The notes: generated by a model not told the origin, from the letters alone. A stretch of DNA of 64,000 nt from CAVSJO01 sp963728445 (GCA_963728445.1 CAVSJO010000001.1:186001-250000), one strand, 5' to 3'; shown: positions 16,107 through 25,166, counted from the stretch's first letter. A program made the numbers and translations.

Positions 16107-17987
16107 TCAGGATCCGTTCGACCCCACGGCCGCAGGCAGGACCGCGCTCTCCGCGAGAGGGAGGTAGATCCGGAACGTCGTGCCGGCGCCCGCCTCGCTG
16201 GCCACCCGGATGGCGCCGCCCGCGCCGCGGACGATCTCGTAGACGGTGGAGAGGCCGAGACCGGTTCCGCGGCCGGGCTCCTTCGTCGTGAAGAACGGTT
16301 CGAAGATCCGCTTCTGCGTTTCCCGGTCCATTCCCTCGCCCGTGTCGCTCACTCCGAGCAGGACGCAGGGCCCCGGTGCCGCGTCGAGTGGGCCATGTGG
16401 CGCCCCCCCGTTCATGTGCACGCACCGGGTCTCGACGGTGAGGACGCCGCCGCCCGGCATGGCGTCCCGGGCGTTCACCGCGAGGTTCATCAGGATCTGT
16501 CCCATCTGGCCGGGGTCCGCGCGCACCACCGCCCGATCACACAGGAGCGTCCGCACCTCGACGCCGGGCCCGACCAGTCGGCTCAGGAGCCGCGTCGTCT
16601 CCCGGACCAGCTCGTTCAGGTCCACCTCCGTCGAACGGCTCGGCTGACGTCGGCTGAAGGCCAGGAGCTGCCGGGTGAGGTCGGCCGCCCCCTGCGTTGC
16701 CTGCACCGCCTCGTCGATTTCCGGGCGCAGGTCCGAGGACTCGGGCACGCGCTCGGTCAGCAGAGACAGGTTCCCGTGGATCGCCGTGATGACGTTGTTG
16801 AAGTCGTGGGCGATTCCGCCTGCGAGCCGTCCGATCGCTTCCATCTTCTGTGCCTGGAGTAGCTGCTCCTCCAGCTCGCGTGCCTCCGTGACGTCCCGGG
16901 CCGTCAGAACGATCCCGCCCACAGACTCGACGTCGAGGAGATTGTGCTGGCGTACGGAGAACCGCCGCCATTCTCCCTTCGCCGTCCGCAGGCGCAGGTC
17001 CTGACGCGGCTCGACGCTGCCGCCCCGGGCGAGAAGGCACTCGAAGTCCCTCCGGAACGCGGCGCGATCTTCCGCGTGCACGTAGTCGGAGAGCGGGACG
17101 CCGGTTCGCTCCGCAGGACCATAGCCGAGCAGCGCTCCGACGGAAGGGCTGTCGTACGTCACCCTGCCCGCCCCATCCACGACGGTGATCAGGTCGGTCG
17201 CGGTGGCGACCAGGGCGCGCAGCCGCTCTTCGCTGCGACGCAGACCGAGCGCCTGCCGGCGCAGACGCGCGTTCGACTCCACGAGGTCCGTGTCCGTGGG
17301 GACGCGGGGGCGGCTGTCGCCCCGCATGAGGTGCAGGGCCGCCAGCAGCAGCGCCGCGATGACACCGCCGAGGACAGCCATCAAGGCGGCCGCGCTGCTT
17401 GCCCGGTCGGCCTCCGCCGCACGGCCCTGGCGCCGCGCGAGGCCGCTGGCGATGTGGGCCCGGGCCAGCAGCCGGATCGAGTCCAGGGTCATGGGGCCGG
17501 TCCCCGGGGCGCCCGGCGAGGCGGCCGCCCCGGCGGCCTCCTGCGCCGCCGAAGCCTCGGCCGAGCGTGATCGGATCTGCTCTTCCAGGCTCTGGAGTCG
17601 CGAGTCGACGAGCCGATGCATGAGGGCCGCGTCCGTCGCGTTCGCAGGGTCCGCTGCGGCCGCGGAGCCGGATTGCCGGGCTGCCGGGAGTGCGCCAGCC
17701 GCCGTTCTCGCCCGCAGGGCCGCATCCTCGAACTCACCCAGGAACCGGGCTCGCCCGGTCGCCAGGTAGTCTCGCTGCGCGTTCTCCGCATCGAGCGCCT
17801 GGGCGAGCACACGGGCGTATGCCTCGACGTCGCCGCGGCTCGACGCCAGCGCTTCCATCGCATCCCGCTGTCGGACGAGCACCCCGAGCACCAGGGCGGC
17901 ATACACGAGCGCCACGGCCGCGGCGAGCGCGGCGGCCCGGCCCCGCGTGAGCACGGGCCGACGGCGGCGAACCCTGCGACGGATCAC
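16107..17987 (-). CDS. CHASE3-like/PAS sensor histidine kinase
   Basis: A 626-residue membrane kinase. Two membrane helices (about 18-36 and 195-215) bracket an extracytoplasmic helical region that starts like a CHASE3 domain (EALASSRGDVEAYARVLAQALDAE... with YLATG). A PAS domain follows (about 245-370), then HisKA with the phosphoacceptor in GGIAHDFNNVI and an ATPase domain with NLAVNARDAMP, DTGEGMD, FEPFFTTK and GTGLGLS. The GTG start lies one base past the stop of a LuxR-type regulator, so the two form an operon with the regulator first. No receiver domain occurs in either protein, so the phosphotransfer partner is not evident. Confidence 0.9.
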   Translation of the reverse strand: MIRRRVRRRRPVLTRGRAAALAAAVALVYAALVLGVLVRQRDAMEALASSRGDVEAYARVLAQALDAENAQRDYLATGRARFLGEFEDAALRARTAAGALPAARQSGSAAAADPANATDAALMHRLVDSRLQSLEEQIRSRSAEASAAQEAAGAAASPGAPGTGPMTLDSIRLLARAHIASGLARRQGRAAEADRASSAAALMAVLGGVIAALLLAALHLMRGDSRPRVPTDTDLVESNARLRRQALGLRRSEERLRALVATATDLITVVDGAGRVTYDSPSVGALLGYGPAERTGVPLSDYVHAEDRAAFRRDFECLLARGGSVEPRQDLRLRTAKGEWRRFSVRQHNLLDVESVGGIVLTARDVTEARELEEQLLQAQKMEAIGRLAGGIAHDFNNVITAIHGNLSLLTERVPESSDLRPEIDEAVQATQGAADLTRQLLAFSRRQPSRSTEVDLNELVRETTRLLSRLVGPGVEVRTLLCDRAVVRADPGQMGQILMNLAVNARDAMPGGGVLTVETRCVHMNGGAPHGPLDAAPGPCVLLGVSDTGEGMDRETQKRIFEPFFTTKEPGRGTGLGLSTVYEIVRGAGGAIRVASEAGAGTTFRIYLPLAESAVLPAAVGSNGS

Positions 17988-17988
17988 G

Positions 17989-18555
17989 TCAGGCGACGCA
18001 GCGTGAATCCTGGCTTCGCAGAGCCCAGACGGCCGCTTCCCGCTCCGCCGCGCGCTCCGCCGCGACTCGCCGCTCCGCCCTCTCGTGCAGGTGCGCCTCC
18101 ATCACCGCACGCATCCGCTCCCGCACACGGAACCGGTTCTCGACCTGCATCTTCATCAGCACCTTCTCCGTGTGACGGCGCGCCGTGTAGACCGTCACTC
18201 CCAGCAGCCGGGCGACTTCCCGGTTCGTGCGCCGCTCCGCGATGAGCAGTGCGACCTCCGCCTCTCGATCCGTCAGACCGAACCGCTCCTGAAGCAGACT
18301 CTCGTCCGGGAGCCCGGCGCGGGCGCCCCCTTCGGCAACGACGACGACGATGGTAGAAGCGCTTTCCCCGGCAAGTGCATGCGCGCTCGCCTCGAAGGTC
18401 CGCGCCCCCGCCTGGAGCACCGCCGTTGCGCCCGACCCCGGGCTCCCCGCCCGCGTCTGGAGGATCTCCTCGACGCGCCGCCAGAGCTCGGGGGACAGGT
18501 CTTCAGCGGCGATGACGCCGGTCGCCCGGACCGGCAGGGGGATGGGTCGCGTCAT
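17989..18555 (-). CDS. LuxR-type transcriptional regulator lacking a receiver
   Basis: A 188-residue protein. The C-terminal half is a LuxR/GerE helix-turn-helix (RFGLTDREAEVALLIAERRTNREVARLLGVTVYTARRHTEKV), followed by an Arg/Glu-rich helical tail. The first 90 residues lack the Asp pocket of a receiver and instead resemble a short alpha/beta input module with a hydrophobic strand (STIVVVVAEGG). The ATG was picked for its GAGAGGA site. One base separates it from the CHASE3-like kinase downstream. It may be a one-component regulator that works beside the kinase rather than being phosphorylated by it. Confidence 0.85.
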   Translation of the reverse strand: MTRPIPLPVRATGVIAAEDLSPELWRRVEEILQTRAGSPGSGATAVLQAGARTFEASAHALAGESASTIVVVVAEGGARAGLPDESLLQERFGLTDREAEVALLIAERRTNREVARLLGVTVYTARRHTEKVLMKMQVENRFRVRERMRAVMEAHLHERAERRVAAERAAEREAAVWALRSQDSRCVA

Positions 18556-18638
18556 GGCGTCCTCTCGTGCGTCGTCGTGCCTGTCGTGCTGGGAACGCCC
18601 GAACGATAGCCGCCAGCCCTCACCGGCCTCTGATCTGC

Positions 18639-18675
18639 CGTTATCTGCCGGATAACGCGTGCGTGAGAGCGCACG
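18639..18675 (-). promoter_or_regulatory. Paired dyads upstream of the luxR-kinase operon
   Basis: CGTTATC-N5-GATAACG (18639-18657) and CGTGCG-N6-CGCACG (18658-18675) are both perfect inverted repeats and lie directly next to each other, 85-120 bases before the regulator ATG. Their position suits operator sites for autoregulation. Confidence 0.5.
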
Positions 18676-18731
18676 TACGAGGGCTTTTCCGAGGGACGCG
18701 GGGCCGCGGCGGGAGGCTGCCGAGCGGAAAG

Positions 18732-18773
18732 ATTGGCACAAATTGCCAATGTGCAAACGGACCGAATGTGCAA
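18732..18773 (+). promoter_or_regulatory. Dyad plus direct repeats before the small lipoprotein
   Basis: A perfect seven-base dyad, ATTGGCA-N5-TGCCAAT (18732-18750), runs into two copies of AATGTGCAA (18748 and 18765) set 17 bases apart. The stretch is clearly richer in A+T than its surroundings and ends about 50 bases before the ATG, so it is a probable promoter and regulator-binding region. Confidence 0.5.
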
Positions 18774-18820
18774 TCGTTGGGGCGTTTCCGTTCTGGTTTC
18801 CCGTTCAAAGGAGGAATCCG

Positions 18821-19018
18821 ATGCCCCGACTCTCCCGTTCGATCCTCGCCACGGCGCTCGTCGGCCTTGCCTTCACCGCCGGCTGTTCCGACTCGACGGG
18901 CCCCACGGCCCCGGCCGCTCCGGCGCTCCAGGCCGACGGTGGCGTGCGCTGCGTGCTGATCGAGGGGCAGTGGTACTGCGACCCGCCGCATACCTCGACG
19001 GCGTCGTCGCAGCCCTGA
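18821..19018 (+). CDS. Very small Cys-containing lipoprotein
   Basis: A 65-residue precursor with a full lipoprotein signal (FTAGCSDS) and a mature peptide of only about 43 residues. The centre, DGGVRCVLIEGQWYCDPP, holds two cysteines nine apart that could form a disulfide, and the end is Ser/Thr-rich. The ribosome site AAAGGAGG is close to perfect, suggesting strong expression. An alternative longer reading of the frame lacks any secretion signal. Function unknown; it could be a surface peptide or a signal-like factor. Confidence 0.7.
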   Translation: MPRLSRSILATALVGLAFTAGCSDSTGPTAPAAPALQADGGVRCVLIEGQWYCDPPHTSTASSQP

Positions 19019-19037
19019 GGTTGGCCGGCAGGGCGGC

Positions 19038-19073
19038 GGGGAGGCGGGGGGACCTCGTTCCCGCCCCCTCCCC
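19038..19073. terminator. Hairpin terminator between convergent genes
   Basis: GGGGAGGCGGGGG and CCCGCCCCCTCCCC form a GC-only stem with small internal mismatches around a short loop (CCTCGTT). It separates the small lipoprotein gene from the end of the leftward BTAD regulator gene. Confidence 0.5.
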
Positions 19074-19076
19074 GTC

Positions 19077-21509
19077 CTATTGCTGGCTGTCCGGTGGAGG
19101 GGAGTGGTGGGAAGGCGCGACCTGCTCCTCGATGGCACGGAAGCGCCGGCTCTTCCAGATGCCGGCCTGCCAGACGGGATGCTGGGCGATGTAGCCGCTC
19201 AGCAGCCGGGCTGCCTGCTCCGGCTCCCCGAGGGCGATGCGTACCTCGGCTTCGACGGGGACGAGCTCCGCGTACTTCTCATGCCCGCCCCGGGCCCGCT
19301 GCAGGACCGCCGCCGCGCTGTCGCGGAGGCCTGCCCTCGCGATGACCAGAGCGACTTCCCCTCTCATCACGGCCTCGACTTGATCCGCACGCGGCCCGTC
19401 CGGGTTCCGCATCGACCGGAGGGCGTCCCACGCATCGTCCACCGCGCCCGCGCCCCGGGCATTCCCGGCGAGAACCCGCAGGGAGCAGCTCGTGGCCGGG
19501 GGCGAGCCCTGGAAGCGGCGGCCCAGCTCGTCGCACCACGCCACTGCGCTCGAGTCGTCTCCCACCTCGTAGGCGGTCTCGTACAGGCGGGAGAGGATCT
19601 CGAGCTGCTTGTCGAGATAGGGGTCCGAGTGGAAGGCTCTGTCGGCGGCGAGGTAGGCACCGGCGAAGTCGCCCCGGGCAAGGAGGACGCTGCTCAGGAG
19701 GGTCCAGGCCGAGGCCCGCCTCGGCCCCAGGTCCACGGAGGTCCGGAGGTCCCGCTCCGCGCTCGACAGCAGGCGCCGGGCGCTGTCCGCGGCCACGCCG
19801 CCGACCAGCGCCATCCAGTATCTCGCCTCTCCCCGGGCCTCGAACGCCCGCGCGTTCGCCGGGGCGAGCCCGACTGCCCTGTCGGCCATGCCTAGCGAGC
19901 GGAAGAGAGCCTCGCTCGCGCCGGCGTCCTGGCCCATGTAGGACTCGAAGGCCGATCGCAGCGCGGCCTTCGCGCGGGCCAGGGGCGGCGACACCCACGC
20001 CGTGTCCGCCGCCGCCGCGTCGGAGAGGGAGGAGTCGGCGAGCTCCAGCGCCCGTATCGCGGCGGCCGGATTCCCGGCGATCGAGAGCTGCAGGGCCTTG
20101 TCGAACCCGGAGATCCCCTGTTCGTAGAGCCGCCACGCATTGGGCGACCGCGTCCCCGCCATGGCCTCCCGCTGGCGCACTTCCAGTCCGAGACGCGACC
20201 GCAGCGAGACCGACAGGTCGGACGCGAGGGCGTCGGCGAGGGCGGAGACACCGCTCCCGGCGTGGCGGGACGAGTGCACGGAGAGAACGGTCCCGCTTGC
20301 CGCGTCCAGCAGCCGGACCGAAGCCTCCACGCTGTCGCCCTTCTCGAGCACCTCGCCGGCAGTCCGGAAGTCCGGCGACGTCGAGTCCGCGCCCGCGGGG
20401 CCTGCGACGGCCACCCGCAGGCCGTCGACACCCGCGAGCCGGTCGATGAGCGCCGACGTCAGGGCCCCGGAGAGTCCCTGGAGACGAGCGCGGCCCGTGG
20501 GATCGGCGAACGGCTCCACCTCCACGGCCACGTCCGTGTCGATGTCCGGCCCCAGCCTGGGGTGGCCGGCGGCGGCGCGGCTCCAGGCGTACAGGGCGGC
20601 GGCGGAGACGGCCACGGCCAGAAGGACGACGAGCGCCAGCCGCGCCGTCCGGCTGCCGCCGCCGCCGCGCCCGGCACTGCCGATGGCTTCCCCGCCTCCA
20701 CGTTCGCTGCCCGGCTCGAGGGGAGCCGTAGCTCCGGCAACGGGGGACGGATCCGCGCGGGCGGCGGCCTCGTGTGCCGGCGGCGGAGTGTCGCCGGCGG
20801 TGCGCGGCCGCGGCGTCGCCAGGCTTCGGAGCTCGGGGGAGACGGCCAGCCCGAGATCCGTGGAGACCCGCGCCTCGAACCGGTCGATCAGGTTCGCCGC
20901 TGCGGCCTGGTCACCCATCGCGCTAAGGGCGCCGACGGCGGCGTGGACGGTCCCCTCGTCCTGGGCCAGGTCGACGGCGCGGAACGCCCAGCGGGCCACG
21001 CCCGCTCGGTCCTGATGAGCCGCCGCGGCCGAGCAGAGCCGCGTCGCCGCTTCCGTCGCGGCCCGGCGCATACGGTTCCGCTCCCGGGACAGCCAGGGGT
21101 CGAATTCCGGCGCGTCGTCCACGAAGAACCCGGGCAGCAGATCGCCGGCGTAGAGGGCGAGGGCGTCGGAATCCCGGCCGTCTTCCAGCGCCGCGCAGAA
21201 TTCGGCCGCGTCGCACCACAGCTCGGACGACGACGTCGCCAGGCGCCCGCCGCGGCTGATCACGATGCCCGGCCCCAGATGCTTCCGAAGGTGATAGAGC
21301 GCCTGATTCAACGCGTTGCGCGCCCGGGACTCGTCGTAGTCCGGCCAGAAGAGGCCGAGAAGCGTGTCCCGGCTGACGAAGCGACCCCCGCCCGCCAGCG
21401 CCAGCCGGACCAGCAGCGCCAGCCGCTTCGGCTGACGGACGATGGCGCGGCACGCTTTCGGGTTCGGCCCCTCGAGGGAGAGAGCACCGAAGGTGGTCAG
21501 CCGGATCAT
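19077..21509 (-). CDS. Membrane-bound BTAD regulator with TolB-like and TPR regions
   Basis: An 810-residue one-component regulator. It begins with a winged-helix DNA-binding domain (MIRLTTFGALSLEG..., then SRARNALNQALYHLRKHLG), followed by a bacterial transcriptional activator (BTAD) helical domain to about residue 240. A Pro/Gly-rich linker leads to one membrane helix (ARLALVVLLAVAVSAAAL, about 320-345). Outside lies a TolB/FlgO-like domain (VAVEVEPFADPTG...LSGALTSALIDRLAGV) and then TPR-type helical repeats to the end. Such CadC-like designs bind DNA from the membrane in response to an envelope signal. The start was set by the domain boundary. An in-frame ATG nine codons upstream is possible. 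Confidence 0.88.
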   Translation of the reverse strand: MIRLTTFGALSLEGPNPKACRAIVRQPKRLALLVRLALAGGGRFVSRDTLLGLFWPDYDESRARNALNQALYHLRKHLGPGIVISRGGRLATSSSELWCDAAEFCAALEDGRDSDALALYAGDLLPGFFVDDAPEFDPWLSRERNRMRRAATEAATRLCSAAAAHQDRAGVARWAFRAVDLAQDEGTVHAAVGALSAMGDQAAAANLIDRFEARVSTDLGLAVSPELRSLATPRPRTAGDTPPPAHEAAARADPSPVAGATAPLEPGSERGGGEAIGSAGRGGGGSRTARLALVVLLAVAVSAAALYAWSRAAAGHPRLGPDIDTDVAVEVEPFADPTGRARLQGLSGALTSALIDRLAGVDGLRVAVAGPAGADSTSPDFRTAGEVLEKGDSVEASVRLLDAASGTVLSVHSSRHAGSGVSALADALASDLSVSLRSRLGLEVRQREAMAGTRSPNAWRLYEQGISGFDKALQLSIAGNPAAAIRALELADSSLSDAAAADTAWVSPPLARAKAALRSAFESYMGQDAGASEALFRSLGMADRAVGLAPANARAFEARGEARYWMALVGGVAADSARRLLSSAERDLRTSVDLGPRRASAWTLLSSVLLARGDFAGAYLAADRAFHSDPYLDKQLEILSRLYETAYEVGDDSSAVAWCDELGRRFQGSPPATSCSLRVLAGNARGAGAVDDAWDALRSMRNPDGPRADQVEAVMRGEVALVIARAGLRDSAAAVLQRARGGHEKYAELVPVEAEVRIALGEPEQAARLLSGYIAQHPVWQAGIWKSRRFRAIEEQVAPSHHSPPPDSQQ

Positions 21510-21651
21510 GGGCTGCTGGCCTGCCCTGTTTCGCATGTGAGGGGTGAATTCGGCTTCAAGTTCGCACTTATGCGGAGGCCCGGCAACGGCTTGGAACTTG
21601 CCCGACCGTCGACGCGGCAGCAGCACGGAAGTGGAACGGATCGGAGGATGA

Positions 21652-22515
21652 ATGACTGCACGTCATTGCGGTCGGCTCGCGGCACTCGTCGTGGCCTGTC
21701 TCGCGGCGGCGACACCCGCGCGAGGGCAGCAGACCCTTGCCAGCGTGGGGCACGACGGGGAGCGGATCGCAACCGACGCCCTCTGGCTCTGGGCCGCGCC
21801 CTTCCGCATGGACGCCGGCGACCTCGCCCTGGCCGCCGGAGCGCTCGGCACGTTCGGCGCTCTCACGCAGGCCGACGCGAACATCCAGCAATGGCTGCGC
21901 GATCATCCCCGCTCGGGGGTGGTGGAGGCCATCCGCCCGTTCCGTGGATTCAACCGCCTCCAGGACATGGGACTCACCCGCAACCTCGCCATCGTCAGCG
22001 CGGGACTGTACGTGACGGGCTTCGCATCCCGCTCCCGGGGCCTTCGCGACGCCGGCCTCGGCTGCCTTACGGTCGACGTTTCGGAGACCCTCGAGCGAAT
22101 GGGCGTCTACGCGCTGGTCGCACGGGAGCGGCCCCGGAACCGGGACACGGGCGAGGAGCTCACGGACGCCAACCGGTGGGGGTTCCCCGGAGGCGGATGG
22201 GAGAAGCACTCCTTCCCCGCGGGGCACGCCGCCAACATCATGTCCTGCGTCAGCTTCTGGAACCACCGCTACCACATGGGGCCCCTGGAGCCCGTACTCT
22301 ACGCCACCGCCGTCGGCGTGGCGTTCGGCCGCACGGTCGACCAGCGACACTGGACGTCCGACACGTTCCTCGGCATGGCCTACGGATACGCGATGGGGGC
22401 TGCCCTCGCGGGCCGGTACGGCGCCCGGGACCGCGACGGTGGCTTCACGCTGGCCCCCTTCGACGACGGTTCGGGTCGGCAGGCCGTATTCGCTGGCTGG
22501 ACCTGGCGCTTCTGA
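21652..22515 (+). CDS. PAP2-family membrane phosphatase
   Basis: A 287-residue exported protein with a signal peptide (LAAATPARGQQ). The three phosphatase motifs can be seen: a Lys-less variant of the first, ARERPRNRDTG; SFPAGHAAN; and RTVDQRHWTSDTFLG with the catalytic His and Asp. The family removes phosphate from lipid phosphates such as undecaprenyl pyrophosphate or phosphatidic acid on the outer face of the membrane. Motif 1 (KxxxxxxRP) has Val in place of Lys, so activity may differ. A CGGAGG site precedes the ATG. It is divergent from the BTAD regulator gene. Confidence 0.85.
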   Translation: MTARHCGRLAALVVACLAAATPARGQQTLASVGHDGERIATDALWLWAAPFRMDAGDLALAAGALGTFGALTQADANIQQWLRDHPRSGVVEAIRPFRGFNRLQDMGLTRNLAIVSAGLYVTGFASRSRGLRDAGLGCLTVDVSETLERMGVYALVARERPRNRDTGEELTDANRWGFPGGGWEKHSFPAGHAANIMSCVSFWNHRYHMGPLEPVLYATAVGVAFGRTVDQRHWTSDTFLGMAYGYAMGAALAGRYGARDRDGGFTLAPFDDGSGRQAVFAGWTWRF

Positions 22516-22524
22516 CCATGCCTC

Positions 22525-23766
22525 CTACGACCTGTGCTCGATGCCGAGGATCAGCCGCACCGTGTCCCGGGCGATGAGCAGCTCCTCGTTGGTCGGGACG
22601 ACCCACGTGTCGATGCCGGCGCCGTCCCGGCCGATGCGCCCCGCCTTCCCGATCATCTCCCAGTTGCGGTCCGGGTCCAGACCGAGCCCGAGTGGCTCGA
22701 GCCCGTCCATGATCCGCTCCCGCACCAGCGGCGCGTTCTCCCCGATCCCTCCCGTGAACAGCACGGCGTCCGTACGCCCGAGGACGGCCAGGTAGGCGCC
22801 GATGTACTTGCGCGCGCGGTAGGCGAAGATGTCGATGGCCAGGCGAGCCCGCCGGTCGTCGTTCTCCACCGCCTCCTCCACGAGATCCCGCATGTCGTGG
22901 GTGAGCCCCGAGATGCCCAGCAGCCCCGACTGCTTGTTCAGCAGCGTCTCGACGTCCGCAAGCGTGAGCCCCTCCCGGGCGGCCAGCCACGACGGAATGG
23001 CCGGGTCCAGGTCTCCGGAGCGGGTGCCCATGACCAGCCCTTCGAGAGGGGTGAACCCCATGGACGTGTCCACCGAACGGCCGCCCAGGATCGCACACGC
23101 CGATGCGCCGTTCCCCAGGTGGAGCGAGATAACGTTGGTTTCCTCCCGGGACCGCCCCGTCAGCTGCCGGAAGCGGTACGCGACGTAGCGATGGGACGTG
23201 CCGTGGAACCCGTAGCGACGGATTCGGTGGCGTCGGTAGAGGGAGTACGGGAGCCCGTAGAGGAAAGCACGCTCGGGAATCGTCTGGTGGAACGCGGTGT
23301 CGAAGACCGCACCCTGGGGAACCTCGGTTCCGAGCGTCGCCCGCACCGCCCGGATCCCCCGCAGGTTGTAGGGGTTGTGCAGCGGCGCCAGCTCGAGGGT
23401 CTCGTCCAGTTGGCGCAGCACCCGGTCGTCGATGAGAACCGACTCCTTGAACGCCTCCCCGCCGTGCACCACGCGGTGCCCCACGGCGTGGATCTCGTCG
23501 AGGGAGTCGAGGCTCGTCGTCGCCTCCGGCGACACCAGCCAGCGCAGCAGCCAGTCCACGGCCTCGGCCACGTCCCGTACCGGCCGATGGGCGCGATGAC
23601 GCTGGCCGTCCTCGTCCACCATCGTGATGACCGCCGCCCCGCCGATGTTTTCGAGCGCGCCCCGGGCGAGCCGCACGTCGGCATCGCTGTCGATCGCCTC
23701 CGCGTCCGTGCGGATGAGCTGGAACTTCAGGCTGGACGAGCCGACGTTGAGGACGAGTACGTTCAT
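22525..23766 (-). CDS. ackA: Acetate kinase
   Basis: A 413-residue cytoplasmic enzyme that interconverts acetate plus ATP and acetyl phosphate plus ADP. Family signatures are intact: LNVGSSSLKF at the N-terminus, GHRVVHGG, FDTAFHQTIP, RYGFHGTSH, LHLGNGAS, GTRSGDLDP and FTGGIGENAPLVRE. Length is normal (about 400). No phosphotransacetylase gene is beside it in either direction, so acetyl phosphate must be made from a gene elsewhere. It is transcribed alone and leftward, divergent from the multihaem cytochrome gene. Confidence 0.96.
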   Translation of the reverse strand: MNVLVLNVGSSSLKFQLIRTDAEAIDSDADVRLARGALENIGGAAVITMVDEDGQRHRAHRPVRDVAEAVDWLLRWLVSPEATTSLDSLDEIHAVGHRVVHGGEAFKESVLIDDRVLRQLDETLELAPLHNPYNLRGIRAVRATLGTEVPQGAVFDTAFHQTIPERAFLYGLPYSLYRRHRIRRYGFHGTSHRYVAYRFRQLTGRSREETNVISLHLGNGASACAILGGRSVDTSMGFTPLEGLVMGTRSGDLDPAIPSWLAAREGLTLADVETLLNKQSGLLGISGLTHDMRDLVEEAVENDDRRARLAIDIFAYRARKYIGAYLAVLGRTDAVLFTGGIGENAPLVRERIMDGLEPLGLGLDPDRNWEMIGKAGRIGRDGAGIDTWVVPTNEELLIARDTVRLILGIEHRS

Positions 23767-23918
23767 CGGGCTGGCGCTGCAGGTGAAGTCGAGCGGGCGC
23801 TCCCGCAGACTTGCGCGGGCCGACCAGGGTGCTTCAAGGTAACGGGCCCTCCCGACCGACGCCCGTCAGCCTACGCCCCGGGCGCGGCTCACGCCAGAAC
23901 TCGCGAGCACGAGGCTCC

Positions 23919-25166
23919 GTGTCGACGTTTCGCATGATCTTCCTGGCCGTCTTCGCCGGAACGGCGCTGCTGATCGCCGCATTCCTCGTGAATTCCAGTC
24001 GCCCCGCGATCGAGCGCCAGCAGCCGTCGGCCCAGGCGGTCCGCGCCACCGGAAAGTGTGCCTCCTGCCACCGCGAGGAGACGACCGCCATCGTCCACGA
24101 GTACGAGCTGAGTCGTCACGCTCAGGTCGGCACGACCTGCCTCGACTGCCACGGCGCCGCCGACGGCCAGCAGTCGCAGGAGCACAGGGGCTTCACGCTG
24201 GCCGTGAACGTCACGGCGAAGAACTGTGCCCAGTGCCACGCCACGGAATACCGCCAGTTCCTGCGCAGTCGCCACGCCGCTCCCGCCTACGCCGCCGTCC
24301 ACGGCCCTGCGCCCTTCACGGAGGAGCAGGTCGCGTTCGCCGAACAGTACCATCCCGGCGCCGTCGACCGGGCGCCCAACGCGCTGGTCTCACTGGAGGG
24401 CGCGCCTGCGGTGGCCGCCGGATGCGAGACCTGTCACGCCGTCGGTCGGCCCAACGCCGACGGGTCCATCGGCACGTGCACCGCGTGCCACTCACGCCAC
24501 CGCGCATCCCTCGAGCTCGCCCGCATGCCCCGGACGTGCGGGCAGTGCCACATGGGACCGGACCATTCCCAGCTCGAGATCTACGACGAGTCGAAGCACG
24601 GCGTCATGTTCAACGCCTATCACCGGGAGGCCGACCTGGAGGCAGATCCCAACGGGCTCACCCCCGACCAGATGCCGGTCCCCACGTGCTCGACCTGCCA
24701 CATGAGCGGCATCGGCGGCGTCGGGGCGACCCACGACGTGAGCAGCCGCCTGTCCTTCTACCTCTTCGCCGAGATCTCGGAGCGCCGGCCTACGTACCTG
24801 CAGGCGCGGGAGGCGATGACCCAGGTCTGCAACGCCTGCCACACCCAGGCCCACACCAAGCGCTACTTCGACCAGGCCGAGAAGGTGCTGACCGACGTCA
24901 ATGCGCGCGTCCGGAGCGCCTCCGACGTCATGAAATCCGTGCGGGCAGAGGGTCTGCTCACACCCGCCCCCTTCGACGAGCCCCTCGAGTTCGAGTACTT
25001 CGACTACTGGCACTACTTCGGCAGGACCGCGAAGCATGGAGCGTTCATGGGCGGAGCCGACTTCGTCCAGTGGCACGGAAACTACGAGCTGCTCCGGAGC
25101 TACGTGGACCTGAAGGCCAGCGCCGCCGAGCTGCGCGCCCGACACGGCGACGCCGCGGGACGATGA
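23919..25166 (+). CDS. Octahaem cytochrome c, HAO-like
   Basis: A 415-residue protein with an N-terminal membrane anchor (MIFLAVFAGTALLIAAFLV) and eight CxxCH haem sites in order: CASCH, CLDCH, CAQCH, CETCH, CTACH, CGQCH, CSTCH and CNACH. The C-terminal stretch YWHYFGRTAKHGAFMGG...FVQWHGNYE resembles the hydroxylamine oxidoreductase family. Members oxidise hydroxylamine or reduce nitrite/hydroxylamine in the periplasm. A GTG with a GAGG site was chosen as start; an ATG five codons on is the alternative. The stop overlaps a membrane protein gene (ATGA), probably its quinone-linked partner. Direction of the reaction cannot be told from sequence. Confidence 0.82.
   Translation: MSTFRMIFLAVFAGTALLIAAFLVNSSRPAIERQQPSAQAVRATGKCASCHREETTAIVHEYELSRHAQVGTTCLDCHGAADGQQSQEHRGFTLAVNVTAKNCAQCHATEYRQFLRSRHAAPAYAAVHGPAPFTEEQVAFAEQYHPGAVDRAPNALVSLEGAPAVAAGCETCHAVGRPNADGSIGTCTACHSRHRASLELARMPRTCGQCHMGPDHSQLEIYDESKHGVMFNAYHREADLEADPNGLTPDQMPVPTCSTCHMSGIGGVGATHDVSSRLSFYLFAEISERRPTYLQAREAMTQVCNACHTQAHTKRYFDQAEKVLTDVNARVRSASDVMKSVRAEGLLTPAPFDEPLEFEYFDYWHYFGRTAKHGAFMGGADFVQWHGNYELLRSYVDLKASAAELRARHGDAAGR

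Noticed and set aside
18734..18747. Sigma-54 promoter TGGCAC...TTGC before the small lipoprotein
   Set aside because: GG and GC are 10 bases apart instead of 12, which sigma-54 does not tolerate. The sequence is better read as a dyad.
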